Positions 51,136 to 62,930 of a DNA stretch of 64,000 nt are shown piece by piece (the stretch's first letter is position 1; each line of letters starts with the position of its first letter). Both the position numbers and the translations under genes were made by a program. Location: the NCBI GenBank assembly GCA_013396655.1, contig WBMV01001910.1, forward strand, positions 1,385,591 to 1,449,590, in the 5' to 3' direction. The notes beneath the pieces are model-generated. The model was not told the origin of the DNA and did not search any database. It worked only from the letters and a program-made list of their open reading frames with translations. The stretch is from Campylorhamphus procurvoides. Lineage: Eukaryota; Chordata; Aves; Passeriformes; Dendrocolaptidae.

Positions 51136-52739
51136 AAGTTGCTCTTTTTTGTGAAGTCTGTATCTCTGTTACTTAATGGGAATTATTTTAAAGCATAAGT
51201 TAATTTCTTTTACATGCTAATAATCATGAATATATCCAAAAAAACATTACCAAACGTGTAGTTCTGTTGGTATAAATTCTTCTAACCTTAACTTAGCCCT
51301 CCAGCTCTGTGGCTGGACTTTATCCTGACTTGGCTCTCCAGCCATTTCTAGTTTCATCTCTCCAAACACTACTTGCATCCAGTACCAGAACTTAAAGACT
51401 TTTCCTGTTCAGCTAGTCATCAGGTACTCTACTGATGCCAAGTAATCCATATGGACTTAAACCTAGTTGGGACTGATAGCCTCACTGTTACTTACATTCA
51501 GTGGAAGTCACCCCACAAGAGCCACAGAATTGTTTATACCAGTGTCTGTGAGGCATTGAAAACAATCAGAAATTTTACTATCAGTAAAAGCCACAACTGC
51601 ACCAAAATAGGCAGCAGCTTCACTCTTGAATATGTACAGAAATCACTGTAGTTGCACAAGTGTACATAACTCACTTCAGCATATCCTGCTGAGAGCAGAC
51701 TTCAAGATTCTTTGTTTGAACTTTGAAAACCTTTCACAGTGTTACTCCTACCTCCTCATCCAAATGTTTAAGTCCCTGTATATTTAAATATCAAATCTTA
51801 TTTCTTATTCTCAACTAGTAAATCTTATCTTTTTCTAAAGCCCTCTTGAAATATTAGTGTTATTGTGCATGTTCTGTCATAAGTATTACTTTGGATTACA
51901 TTGCCAAAATACATTTGTGATCTGTCTGAGCTTAGTCATTTTAAATCCATCCATTAATACACATCTGCTCACAGCTGAGTAAAATTACTGGAACTATAAA
52001 AGGTAAACTTTCTAACTAGTCATTTTGATAGGTGTTTTCTGTGTGTGCTTTGTGTTTTATTTACTCTTAGACATTGGATCCTGTGCATCTGTGTCCCTGA
52101 TTGGGATGAGACACTTTCTCTTGGCTTCTTTGGAGCTCAGTGGAGTGACTTTGGTGGTCCATGGGAGCAGTTTTGAGAACTATCTAGGATCTGAGGGGAT
52201 CACAGCTGATGCACATGGCAGACACAAGGCCTGAACTGGTGCATCTGTCCTGGCACAAAGCTGACCTCTGGTAAACTCCATGCTTGGGCTTGCAGAGAGA
52301 AGGTGATGACACCATCTGCAGTGCCCTCAGGTTTCTTCTGCCAGCCTCCTTGCTCTGCCAGCCCAAGTGACTGGGTTGAACCACTGCATGGATGTGTGGC
52401 AAACATGACCAAGTCATTGCCATCAAGCTCATGATGAAACAAGAAGTTATCTTGCGTAGACGACTCGTAGTAACAGTCTGTGTAGAGATTTCTGCCTTAC
52501 TGCACCTCTTAGGTAATGTGACTGAGTTTATCCGTCACTAAAACACCTTCAGTAAAAGAGGTACAAAGTTCACATTTCTGGTGCAAAAAGAGACAGTCTC
52601 AGATCAGACAAGAATATTTAGTTTGGTTTCTATATATCACAAACCTTTAAATTTTGCTATCACACCTGGTTCAGCAACTTTTCTATGGTTAAAAACATGT
52701 TTCAGAACTATATCTGATTTGCTTGAAGGGCACCAGGAG
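51136..52739. other. Unique sequence upstream of a CR1 cluster
   Basis: No gene or repeat recognised. Overlapping minus-strand frames of about 80 codons at 52184-52442 are unrecognisable. Confidence 0.5.
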
Positions 52740-55070
52740 AAAAAACTCCCATTTACATTATCTGTTTGCCAGAGCTGCCAGTCATCCAAACCAGACACCT
52801 CCAAATCAACGGCCCTGTCTTTATGTGGGACTTGAGCTTGACAGAAATTAACCGAGACCATCACACAATTGGCACAAACAGGTTCAGAAGCTTCCTAAAA
52901 CACTTTGATGATAACTTCATGGTAGAGATACTAAAGGAGCTGACTAGCAGAGATGCCCTTCTTGATTTATTGCTTGTTAATAGAGCGGGTTTCATAAATG
53001 AAGAGGTGATTGGTGGCTGTCTTGTCCACAGCAACTATGAAGCAATCACAGGATCACAGAATATGTTGAGTTGGAAGGGACCCAGAAGCATCATTGAGTC
53101 CACCCCTTAGCTCTGCACAGGATCATCCCCAAGATTCACACCATCTTCCTGAGAGTATCATCCAAATGCCTGATTGAGTTTAAAATCTCTGTTGACAGGA
53201 GGAAAAGTGCCAGTGAAAATTCAACCCTGGACATGAGGAGAGGAGACTTCAGGCTGCTCAGAGAACTAGTGAGTAAGATCCTCTGGGAAAATGCTTTTGG
53301 AGGTGCTGGGGTTCATCAGTGCTGGTCACTTTTTAAGTACACCTCCTAAGGGGTGAGGAGCAGGCAATTCCCAAATGCTGGAAGTGAAGCAGATGAAGCA
53401 GAAGGCCAGCAGGGATCTTCTTTTAGAGCTAAAGCAAAAAACCGAAAAGGTGTATGTCCCATAGAAGCAAGGTCAAGTGACATGGGGAGAATACAGAGAT
53501 TTTACCTGCCATTTTAGGGAGAAAATGTGTGCAGCCAAAACTCACTTGGAGTTGAAGCTGAAGAGAAATGTGGGGGACCAAAACAAAAGAGGTTTTTTTA
53601 ATGGACTGATGCAAAAGGCAGAGCAGAAATTGCATCAATCCATTACAAAATGAGGATGGTCACCTCACAAACAGGGACAGAGACAAAGCATTTAATGCTT
53701 TCTTTGCCTCCCTCTTCAGTGCTGATGATGGGCTAGGAGGGTCCCAGTGCCCTGAGCTGGAAGCCAAAGGCTGTGAGAATGATAAATTCCCAGCTGAGTC
53801 TGAGGTTGTGCAGGACCTGCTGCTCCAGCTGGATCCCTATAAATCTATGGGACCTGATGGGATTCATCTGAAAATACTTAAAGAACTGCCTAATGTCATC
53901 ATGAGGCATCTCTCAATGATTTTTAATGGTCTTGGGAATCTGGAGAGGTCGCAGTTGATGGGAAGCTGGCAAATGTTGTCCCACTTTTCAAGAAGGGCGA
54001 GAAGGATGACCCTGGAAACTACAGACCTGACAGCCTTGCTTCAGTGACTGGTAGAATTGTGGAGAAGCTTATTCTGGGAGGTACTGAAAAACACCTGAAG
54101 GACAACACAGTCATCGGTCAGAATCAATATGGCTTCAGGAAGGGAAAGTCCTGCTTTGTCAAGCTTAATTTCCTTTCATGACAAGGTAACCCACCTAACT
54201 GATCAAGAGAAGTCAGTTGATGTAATCTTTTTGGAATTTCAGTAAAGCTTTTGATACGGTCTCTCACAGTATCCTTCTGGACAAAATATCCAGCACACAG
54301 CTGGATAAACATGCCATGTGATGCATGAATAACTGGCTCACATGTTGGGCACAAGGGTAATAGTGGATGGGGGAACATCATACTGGTGACCTGTCACTAG
54401 TGGAATTTCTCAGGTCTTCATTTCGCTGGCTCTCTGCAACATCTTCATAAATGACTTGGGTGCAGGACTCAAAGAGATACTAAGTAAGTTTGCAGACATA
54501 CTAAACTGGGAGGAGCTGTTGACTCCCTGGAAAGCAGAGAAGTCCTGGAGGAAGGCCTAGACAAATTAGAGGGCTGGGCATTCACCAACCATATGAAGGT
54601 CAACAAGAGAAAGTGCTGGATTCTGCACCTGGGATGGGCAATCCTGGATGTTTGTACAGACTAGGGAATGAGATACTGGAAAGCAGTGCCACAGAAAGGG
54701 ACCTGGGGGTCCTGGTTGATGGCAAGTTGAATGTGAGTCAGCAGTGCCCTGGCAGCCAGGAGGGCCAACCCTGTCCTGGGGGGCATCAGGCAAAGCACCG
54801 CCAGCCAGTCAAGGAAGTGGATTGTCCTACTCTGCTCTGCACTGGGGCAGCCTCACCTTGAATATTGTGTGCAGTTTGGGGCACCACAATAAAAGAAAGA
54901 TATTGGAGAATGTCCAAAGGAGGGCAACGAAGATGGTGAAGGGCCTTGAGCGGAAGCCATATGAGTAGTGGCTGAGGTCACTTGGTCTGTTCAGAGGAGA
55001 CTGAGAGGAGACCTCATTGCAGTCTTCAACATCCTCATGATGTAAAGTGGAGGGTCAGACACTGATCATG
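52740..55070 (+). mobile_element. CR1 LINE, 2.3 kb, endonuclease C-terminus to reverse transcriptase, interrupted
   Basis: This is the largest element in the window. In sense orientation the frame near 52824-53044 matches the end of the CR1 endonuclease domain (FMWDLSLTEI; then FRSFLKHFDDNF; RDALLDLLLVN). At 53045 it is broken by a minus-strand CR1 tail, and it resumes at 53170 (LIEFKISVDRRKS, then LDMRRGDFRLLREL). The frame at 53808-54047 covers the start of the reverse transcriptase (DLLLQLDPYKSMGPDGIHLK). Motif A is recognisable near 54225-54268 (LEF then, after a shift, SKAFDTVSHS) and carries Glu where the family has Asp. The FADD motif near 54488 reads FAD followed by a frame break. Later pieces (EEGLDKLEGWAF, NHMKVNKRKC) follow the family order. 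Several stops and shifts show it is dead. The 5' end is truncated, as is usual. Unusually, the 3' UTR and octamers are also missing, the match ending near 55070. Boundaries are approximate. Confidence 0.93.
53045..53169 (-). mobile_element. CR1-J-like 3' tail nested in another CR1
   Basis: About 125 bases start with ATCACAGGATCACAGAATA and 'GTTGGAAGGGACCC', then 'CTCTGCACAGGATCATCCCC'. This is the reverse complement of a CR1 3' end of the same subfamily type as the copy at 7296-7600. The host CR1 frame is interrupted exactly here: the reading before it ends ..SNYEA and resumes after it with LIEFKI, which are neighbouring parts of the family protein. So this is a later insertion in opposite orientation. 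The copy retains only the 3' UTR. Confidence 0.93.
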
Positions 55071-55435
55071 GTAGGCAGTGCAGTCCCTCTCTGCACCCAT
55101 CTCTGCATGTCTCTTGCTATAAGGAATCTTTTCCTAGGCCTACAGCAATTCTGATTTTCTACTCTTGCAAGATTTTAATTAAGCCTTTAAAATGTGCTCA
55201 TCAGAGGTGGGGGGGAATATTCTAGCATAGGTCTCACCAAGGACCTCCTTCCTCCATGTGATGACTGCTTATGGCTCATGATACTTCAGACTGAAGATAG
55301 AAGCATGCTAATGACAGAAAGGGCTGATTCACCCTTTTGTGGCATGTTAAGAGCTTCCTTTATTCCATGAGCTAAAGCACTTGGCCATGTCCAGACCATT
55401 CCCACTATCATCAGTGCCATCTCCTGTCTGCTCTT
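55071..55435. other. Spacer between two CR1 copies
   Basis: About 365 bases not recognisable as CR1, between the 3'-truncated plus-strand copy and the next, minus-strand copy. The middle (55190-55260, with a seven-G run) may hold a very old LINE remnant, but the match is too weak to call. Confidence 0.45.
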
Positions 55436-55700
55436 TCATAGAATCATAGAATGGTTAGAGATGGAACATGCCTTAAAGATCATCTAGTTCCAATCCCCCT
55501 GCTATGGGCAGGGATGCCACTCACTAGATCAGGTTGCTTAGGGCCTCATTCAGCCTGGTCTTGAACACTGCCAGGGATGGGACATCCACAGCTTCTTTAC
55601 CACCCTCTGAGTAAAGAATTTCTTCCTAACATCTAATACAAACTTGCCCTCTTTCAGTCTTAGACTGTTGTGCCTTGTCCTGTCACTTTCTGCCTGTATA
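55436..55700 (-). mobile_element. CR1 LINE 3' end, minus strand
   Basis: The plus strand begins with octamers CATAGAATCATAGAATGG, then GGAACATGCCTTAAAGATCA, 'CCCCCTGCTATGGGCAGGGA', 'CCTGGTCTTGAACACTGCCA' and GGGATGGGACATCCACAGC. This is the classic reverse-complemented avian CR1 3' end. It keeps clean terminal octamers and is among the better-preserved copies here. A 65-codon minus-strand frame (55747-55550) is the degenerate C-terminal tail of ORF2. The 5' side is truncated near 55700. Confidence 0.93.
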
Positions 55701-57710
55701 AAAAGATTTGAAAGATTTCCAAATCCCATGTACATCACAGACTTCAAGCCTCACCACATGGCTGCAGCCCAACTCTGATGTGGTCAGGCAGTTTCACTCC
55801 TCCTTCTTATACCTTCCCATTTGTAGACAAATGAGGAAAACAAGGTCTGGACCAGGACGCTGCATTGCCATTGGTGTTTTCAAACACTTTGTTGTACCTT
55901 GTCCAGACTGCTGAGCACAGCTCAGAATGTGCTGAAGGAAAGTGGGAATGTTAAAACTTCCTGGGACTTACTTGCTTTTATAATCAGTCTGAGAGATGCT
56001 GCTTCAAAGGGGTGTAAGCAACAATGAGATGTGCCAAGGGGTCCCACCAGGCAACGGGGGGGGGGGCAGGAGGGGTTTTGGGGAGTGGAGAAAGAGGAAG
56101 AGAAAGGAGACATATCACTAGAAGAAAGTGAGGAATGTCTGCCCTACGCTGGGTGGTATGTGGAGCCCAACTCATCTTCTGCCCTGCCTGGAACTTATTT
56201 ATCTGTTATACTTTGACATTGCTTCTGGAGACTGCTCAAATCAGTAAATGAGTATGAGTAAGATGGAATCAGGGTTCATCTTCCACCTCAGAAGGGTTTT
56301 GGTGGAAAGGCAGTACTACACTTCTGGTACCTGCCCCAAGTCCTCCTCTGCACGCCTTCCTAAGTGAACTCAGCAGTCTGCTCATGGCTATCACGTTTTA
56401 GTCCAAGACCTGGGACTCAGGGAGTAGTCCTGTTCATAGCAGGGGCCAGTGGCTCCAGGCCTATCTCCTGGGAGGACAACATGGGTCCAGGAGGGATCCT
56501 GTGCCCATCTTTCCATATAGAAATAGTACGTGCTATAGTAGGACACCACTAATTAAACCTTACATATTTAGTGACTGCTGCCCAGGTGACTGAGGTGCTG
56601 GAGAAGTAAAGTCCAGCTATGAATGAAGGCCGGCATGCATCCAGTCTTAAAGCATAAAGCATCTTTTTATGTGTGGGAGAAGGCAAACTTTCCAGGAGAT
56701 GAGGTATTCTTGAAATTCCTTGTGGGGAGGTCAGCAGGCTGACTGTGCCTGTGGGAAACGCCATTTTTTGAAACATGGAGCACTGTTTGGTGGCACTTCT
56801 TATGAACATGTCAGTAAGATGTCTGTCCCCAAGAGGTACACATCAGTCCCACCTTCACAGGAACCAGGACCACACATTGTACGTACACCTGCAGAAGTAC
56901 CCAACAGACCTTTCCTGGACCATGTTGTAGATGCCACACTTACAGCAACAAGAGGAAAGTAGGGATGTTTTCCAGTATCATGGGCACTAGCTTCTACATC
57001 ACTGGCTCCCACCAAGTCTTCCCCCCACTAAGAAAAGTTATCATCCCAAGAAGACTCATTCTCAAAACATCTCATAATTTCTCAACAGAATTTGTGTCAG
57101 GCAGGGGAAGAAAATCAGTGGGAAACTAACTCTTGTGGACACCATTTCCACGTGGTGTCTCCAGCATGTATCCATCTGTCTGATATAATCATTGCTTGAA
57201 TTTATCAACTGTAAGGCACAACAGCCTGTCTGCTTGTCTATGGGCTGTGATACCGACTCCTTCCTAACAACTGCATGTAGCACTTAGTTCACCCTCACTG
57301 CACCTCTCCAAGCTATTGGTCCACCTGGTGCCCTTAACATCACAGAAAATAGCCTGGGTTTGCTCCCTCTGTTTTGCAGGTATTATTATCCCTCAAGGCT
57401 AGATACCTACAAAAGTTTTTATGCACATTTGGCTTGGATCTGTGAGCTACTTCTCAGGGCAGTAATAAAGAGCAGTGTCTCTTGATCTTCGTTCCTGAAG
57501 AAAAATTCTTCGGCTGATCCTACATCTGAAGTTGGATGGTCCACACTACAGCTGGAAGCTCTAAGCCCCAGATGCCAGCCCCAGTGAGATGTCATGGTCT
57601 TGCCTTCGTGCTCTCCTGCACCTTGAGTGACACTCACTGCCCTGAAAACTGTCCCACCACTGCGACCCTGGGAGGGATGACACACTGCTATGGGAACACT
57701 ACTGAAAACA
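55701..57710. other. Unique sequence, no gene seen
   Basis: No exon or repeat family recognised. An 11-base G run lies at 56056-56066. Frames up to 88 codons overlap on both strands. Confidence 0.5.
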
Positions 57711-57733
57711 CTGCTGCTGCAGCTGCTGCTGCT
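57711..57733 (+). repeat. (CTG)n trinucleotide repeat
   Basis: Seven CTG-type units with one CAG interruption (CTGCTGCTGCAGCTGCTGCT then GCT). A plus-strand frame across it (57536-57793) reads the repeat as poly-alanine. That frame has no other recognisable feature. Confidence 0.9.
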
Positions 57734-60700
57734 TTGCCTTCCACCCTGAACAGTGTGGTGAGCTGTGTGATAAAAGGTGTTTATAACCTCTAGATCTGTA
57801 CAGTCAGCTTAGGACCCATCAACCCTGACTCACCCACCTCGGCTTCATCCTTTCCTACAGGAAGTCACTATGTTGTCTGTGATGACAAGTGAAACTGGCC
57901 TCATGTTTTATGAAAACCTTCCTCCCCCTCTGAAAATGAAGTGGCATATGTCTCATAAACCTGCCTCTCTTGGCTCTGGTGGGAGATGTCTGTCAGGACA
58001 TAAAGGCAAGAGGAAAACATTCAGGCACAGATGTACACCAAAGCAGATACAACTGCAGAAAAAGGGGAGAAAAAGTTGGCTATGGAGCAAGTATTTTTAA
58101 TAGTGTTCCCTTTGACAGAGCCTAAAGAGAAGTAACACTTCATTTTACCTTTTCTATTAAAGCAAAGTGCTCACCAGTGTTGGTTGAGTGCAGGTGCTAT
58201 GCACAGTGGGAAACAACTCAAACCAGCATGTGTTCTTTGAAATATTTCTTTTAAACAGACACTAAGTATTTTCAGGTTTTGGAAAATGTGGCTCGAAATA
58301 ACAAATAGATCTCACCGTGCTGTGTGAGGGAGGATACATGTAGTTATCTGCTGTGATTTCATACTAATATTTAGCTATCATATAGCACTCTCTCTACTGA
58401 TCCCACTGTATAAACATTCAGCAATTAACCAGCACACTCCCTGCTATGCAACAGGTAGGTAATATTGCTCTTACCATCCCTGAGCTACACAGAAGGAATT
58501 TAGACAGCGAGATGACAAAGCTTATCCAGACCCAGTCTATGGCAAAGCTTCCCAAAGTAGGATCAGTTCCTGCAAAATGTGTTCGCTTTCCCCCACTCTG
58601 CCTTTTATGTTACAGTCCAGAGACACGTAAGACTTCAGTGCAGCCCTGAGCAGAGAGGAGTCCACCTGCAAAAACTCCTAAAGCTGTTTCACACCACTGA
58701 CAGTTTCTGGAGCAGACACGGCTCAGAGGGGAGCCACAGGAGTGCTGTAAATCAGGACTGAGGCATATTGGCAGAGCTTTGTGGGAAAGCTTGCCTGGGC
58801 TCTGCTTGTTACTGGTCGTTTTTCTCAGCACTTTTGGTGCTTCTTGTTCTTTACAATGAAGCACTGCCCCCAGTCATCCTATGCTCATCATTTATTAATC
58901 ATCTGGTTTAATTATCACATTTAGTTCACTTATAGAGTGGGTGTGAAAACAAACAGAATACAAATATTGCACTAATTTACTGTGCAGGGCAGCTGTAAAT
59001 TCACCACTGCAGGAATGGCTTGTGAACCTCCTATAGAGCCTGTTGTGCCCCAGCAGGAACAGTGTCCCTTGCCTGCCCCTCATGAAGGAGCTCTCATTTC
59101 ATCCCACTTGCCTTTACCATCATTTGAAGAAGTAAACAGAACGATGCAAAATCATTTTCAAAAAAACCCAAAACAAACCAACAAACTAAAACCAACACTC
59201 TTACACATGTAAAGATCAACTTCTCACATTTTGCACTTGATTTTGCTTTACGCTTTAATTGATGAGGAAGCAGAGGTCATGGACCACTGAGATTATTTTC
59301 ACCACAGGAAATGATGTGAAGCAAAAGGCAACCTTCATGAGGAAATTGGTAAAATCTTGTTAAAAATTCAATTTACCTTAAGGACTGCACTTTTTTCCTG
59401 CAAGGATGTTAGCAAAAGAGTGAAGGTACTAAAAAGCAGTGTCCCATTTTTCCCATTTTTCACCTGAAGGAATCAATAGGTGCAACTGAAGGGGCATTTA
59501 GACAAAAGCATTCTTAGGAAAAGCAACAGCATTTTGCTGGCACAATATTCAGAAAGTTTTGACTTGGTTATTAAAAGAGGCTGTTGGTTTATTTGCTTTG
59601 TTGCATAGAAACTGCATATGACCAGTGTTTTTCATAGGCCAACACATTCTTATTCCCTTGTATAAAAGATATCCACTTAAACTGCAGCAACCTTGCCACC
59701 ACTTTTAAAACAGGCAGTGCAGTGCAGTCCTGACTATCAGAGCTCACATCTCTCACAAAAATCAAACTGCATGTTTTTCCAGGTGCTACCATCTTGGAAA
59801 CAAGGCACATGGGGACCAAAAAATGTGTTTCAGGACTTAACTTGAGGCCTACAATTAGAATTTTTTATTGAATCTAGTTATTGCAAACTTCTTTCAACTG
59901 AAGTGTACATTTGTTTAAACACCTTTAAACTCATATTTGCTCTGGCTCTTGAAATAATATATATTCTCAGAGTCAGTAGAAGAAAACAGTACAGTTTAAC
60001 TGGCAGTGCAATTTCTTGTAACTGAAATGTTTTACTTAAAGCAGAACAATTTTGCAGAGATGAGCACTTGAAGAGATACTGCAAATGTTTTAAGTGCGTA
60101 TTATAAAGTTTCTCTGCGGAAGAATGCCGTGCAGTATACAAGCAACACAACATACATCCCAGCTCAAATGCACATTGATACATATGCATGGTATGACTCA
60201 GAGTTCCTGTGTAACTCTGGCAAATTGCCACAGGTCTATTTTTTCGAGCATTTGTATCTTCAGCTGCCTTCAGACGGAGTTAACCCTGAAAGCTAAACCA
60301 TCTCTTTAGCTGGAATTTTAAAGGACTCTAAAGAAACTATGCAAAGCATATGTAAAACTCCTGTCTTCCTTGAAAATAAACTTTTAGTTCCTAGTTTTCC
60401 CCTGAAAATGGGAGCAATGATAATCCTTTTTTCCTAATATTTGCCTGTCTGTTTTACATGCTCATATAACACTTAACCCACCTTGACTGAGCCCTCCAGG
60501 TGCTACTCTAATTTGAATAGCATAATACAGACCAATTCAGACAGCATAATGCCAAGCTCCCAGCTGTTGTCTCATGGACCTCAGGGTTACGGGAGAAAAG
60601 GCACTAACTCTGCAGAGCAACTCCTGGAACATCTCTCAGTGTCAGATCAGAGCCCCAGCATGTCACTGTGAGCTGGAAAAAGACTTCTGGCCTGTCCAAG

Positions 60701-62199
60701 GATGTTAGTGAGACTCAGTCCAGCCCAAATATTCATGTGGGGACTCCTTTTCCGTTAGATCATGACAGTTAAATCATGAAGTGCAGAAAGAGAATTAGGT
60801 GTTAGGAAATTTTGAATGCCGTCTAGCTCTGGGTTTGACTAGAACATAAAACACATATGTGCACACAGTTATTGCATTAGCAATTTTCTATATTACAACA
60901 CTTTTCATATTAGCACCATGAGAATTAATAAAATAACAAAAATTGGAGCTCCTTAAAATCGCTGCATGCTGGGTCCTTATCAATTTTCTTGGATTTTTAT
61001 CTTAATCACCAAGATTTCTCAATGGTCAGATCTTCACGAATGAACTTCAATGTGTCCTTTGCAACATCTATTTTTCTTGCAGACCTTGTCATTTCTAGCC
61101 TATTTTGCAAGTGTACAGTGATATTAATATTAAAGATAAATCTTAGCAGTACAATGTTCATTTCAACTAAAACTCTAGGCTGGAACATGTGGAAAATTTT
61201 AAACTCTGTGTGCAAGAACACAAAGCCATTAGTGTATATAGAGTTATGTCTCCTGGATCTTCCATATTAACAGTACATGCTACTATAAATGTAATATTGA
61301 CACATTAGGGAGAGCAGTAAGCAGTAGAAAGTTCATGTGAAAGGCAGAGTGGAAAGGAAAGGTGACCTTCTCCTACCCCCACTAAGGTAGACATTATAAA
61401 AGACATGGCAGAAATGGGTTTAGCAAAGAGGCTACAGCCAGGACTGACAGAGCAGGTTTTATTTCAGCACAACCTCAACATATACCTCCATCCTCACTCA
61501 TACTGGGTTTGCCAAATGATAAAGTTTATGGCCACTGCTTGGGTATCATTTCAGAAGATCTCACTGCTAGCACATTTCTCCACCTGCCATTGATTTTCTG
61601 AAGGTTCATTGTGATCCTAGGGAGCTAAACTGTCTTGAGCAATGACGGAGGGCTCTGTACATCCATGTGTTCAGTACGGGTTCAGGGCTGGCTGCGGCCA
61701 CTGCTAATCCTGTGGTTTTAGCTGATCCTAGATAACACTTGTGTAACATTGGCTACTATTTTCAACCCAGCTGTGTAAGGTAGAGCACAAGCTTTCTAAT
61801 GATTTTGGCAGGAAGAAAAAGACAGATATTTTCTGGGGTGGTATCAGTATGTCTGTATTTGTTACTCTTCTCCTGTTACAGTGAGGAATTTCCCACCCTT
61901 TATACATAGCTCTTTGCTGAAACTAATGAGAATGATCAGTGAGGAGAAATCCTATTCCAGTGCAAGTCAGGGCTAAACTGGTCTAATGTCATAAGAAGTC
62001 CCCATCTCTATTCCACTCCTTTATCCTGAATACTTCTGCAATCACTTTCACCATGAAGAAATAAAGCAAAGGAGATCAGGACAGGTATGAGTTGAGAGAG
62101 AGAGACATTTTAAGATTTGCAGCCAAGTTTAAAAAGTGAGTGACTTCGCAGTAAGCCCTACATTGCTTGAAGTGTCTTCACATATGGGTCTCTGACTCT
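57734..62199. other. Unique sequence, no gene seen
   Basis: AT-rich sequence without recognised exons. An A/C-rich tract lies at 59160-59197. The longest frame (59878-60231, minus, 117 codons) is unrecognisable. Confidence 0.5.
59160..59197 (+). repeat. A/C-rich low-complexity tract
   Basis: AAAAAACCCAAAACAAACCA and the bases following form an A/C-only tract, similar in style to 20592-20690. Confidence 0.85.
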
Positions 62200-62660
62200 G
62201 CCCCTCTCCATCATATGTAGTCTTTGTTTTGATAAAACATATGAATTTAGCTCTCTGAATCTCTACAGTTTCTCTCTATGTCCTCAGTTATATGTGTGGC
62301 TTATCGCTGATCTTCAGACTTCATTCTCTAGCTAAGGAGCCCAGAACTGTGCAGAGCATCAAATCCCAGAGGAAAGCCTCTTGCAGCACTTGAGAGAGAA
62401 AATTACCTCCCTGAGAACTGACAAGATGCCTCTGTTACATGACTCACAGACACAACTGTACCTTTGCTATAACAGGATCTCGCTAGGTCACATCAGATTT
62501 GTTACCTATTATCTTCTCTAAATCTTTGTAACCTCAAATGCTTCCAAGTATTTCCCTCCTGATGATTATGCAGTTAAGATATTTTTTCCTGAGAAATGTT
62601 AGTTTGCGTTGTTTTCTCAGTTGAATCTAATTGTACTGTTTCCTGCACATATTTCTAACC
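62200..62660 (-). mobile_element. Possible ancient CR1/L3-type LINE remnant, minus strand
   Basis: The order of weak landmarks follows the reverse complement of an old CR1-superfamily ORF2 end: a CTCTCTGAATCTCTACAGTT stretch, then 'AGCCCAGAACTGTGCAGAGC' (compare gcccagaactggacacagta), AAAATTACCTCCCTGAGAAC, and the AATGTTAGTTTGCGTTGTTT region where the family has a 'gcatttgtcct...ttgaa' block. Similarity is patchy and judged by eye, and no frame survives. Confidence 0.35.
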
Positions 62661-62888
62661 CTGAAAGTCCCTTTGGAGAAAGGATTTCTGTGCTCTCACC
62701 AGTGTACATGTGAGGAAGACTAAGCAATTGCTGAGGGCAGAAAACCAGGAATGAGAATAGAAATAAAGTTTCACAGTTCCCAGGTTCCATTTATTTCATA
62801 TGCACGACACAGCTTGTAGTTGGAAATCACCACCACACAGGCAGGCGAAACACAACTGACCCCTGAGACAGAGGGACAGGGGAGCTGG
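62661..62888. other. Unique sequence
   Basis: Short non-coding stretch between the possible old LINE remnant and the TA repeat. Nothing recognised. Confidence 0.5.
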
Positions 62889-62930
62889 TGTATATATATA
62901 TATATATATATATATAAGTATATATAAATA
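62889..62930 (+). repeat. (TA)n microsatellite
   Basis: Thirteen uninterrupted TA units (62891-62916) are followed by AGTATATATAAATA. The 77-codon minus-strand frame through it translates the repeat as alternating Ile/Tyr. Confidence 0.95.

Noticed and set aside
57536..57793. Frame with a poly-alanine run
   Set aside because: The alanines come from the CTG repeat, and nothing else in the frame looks coding.
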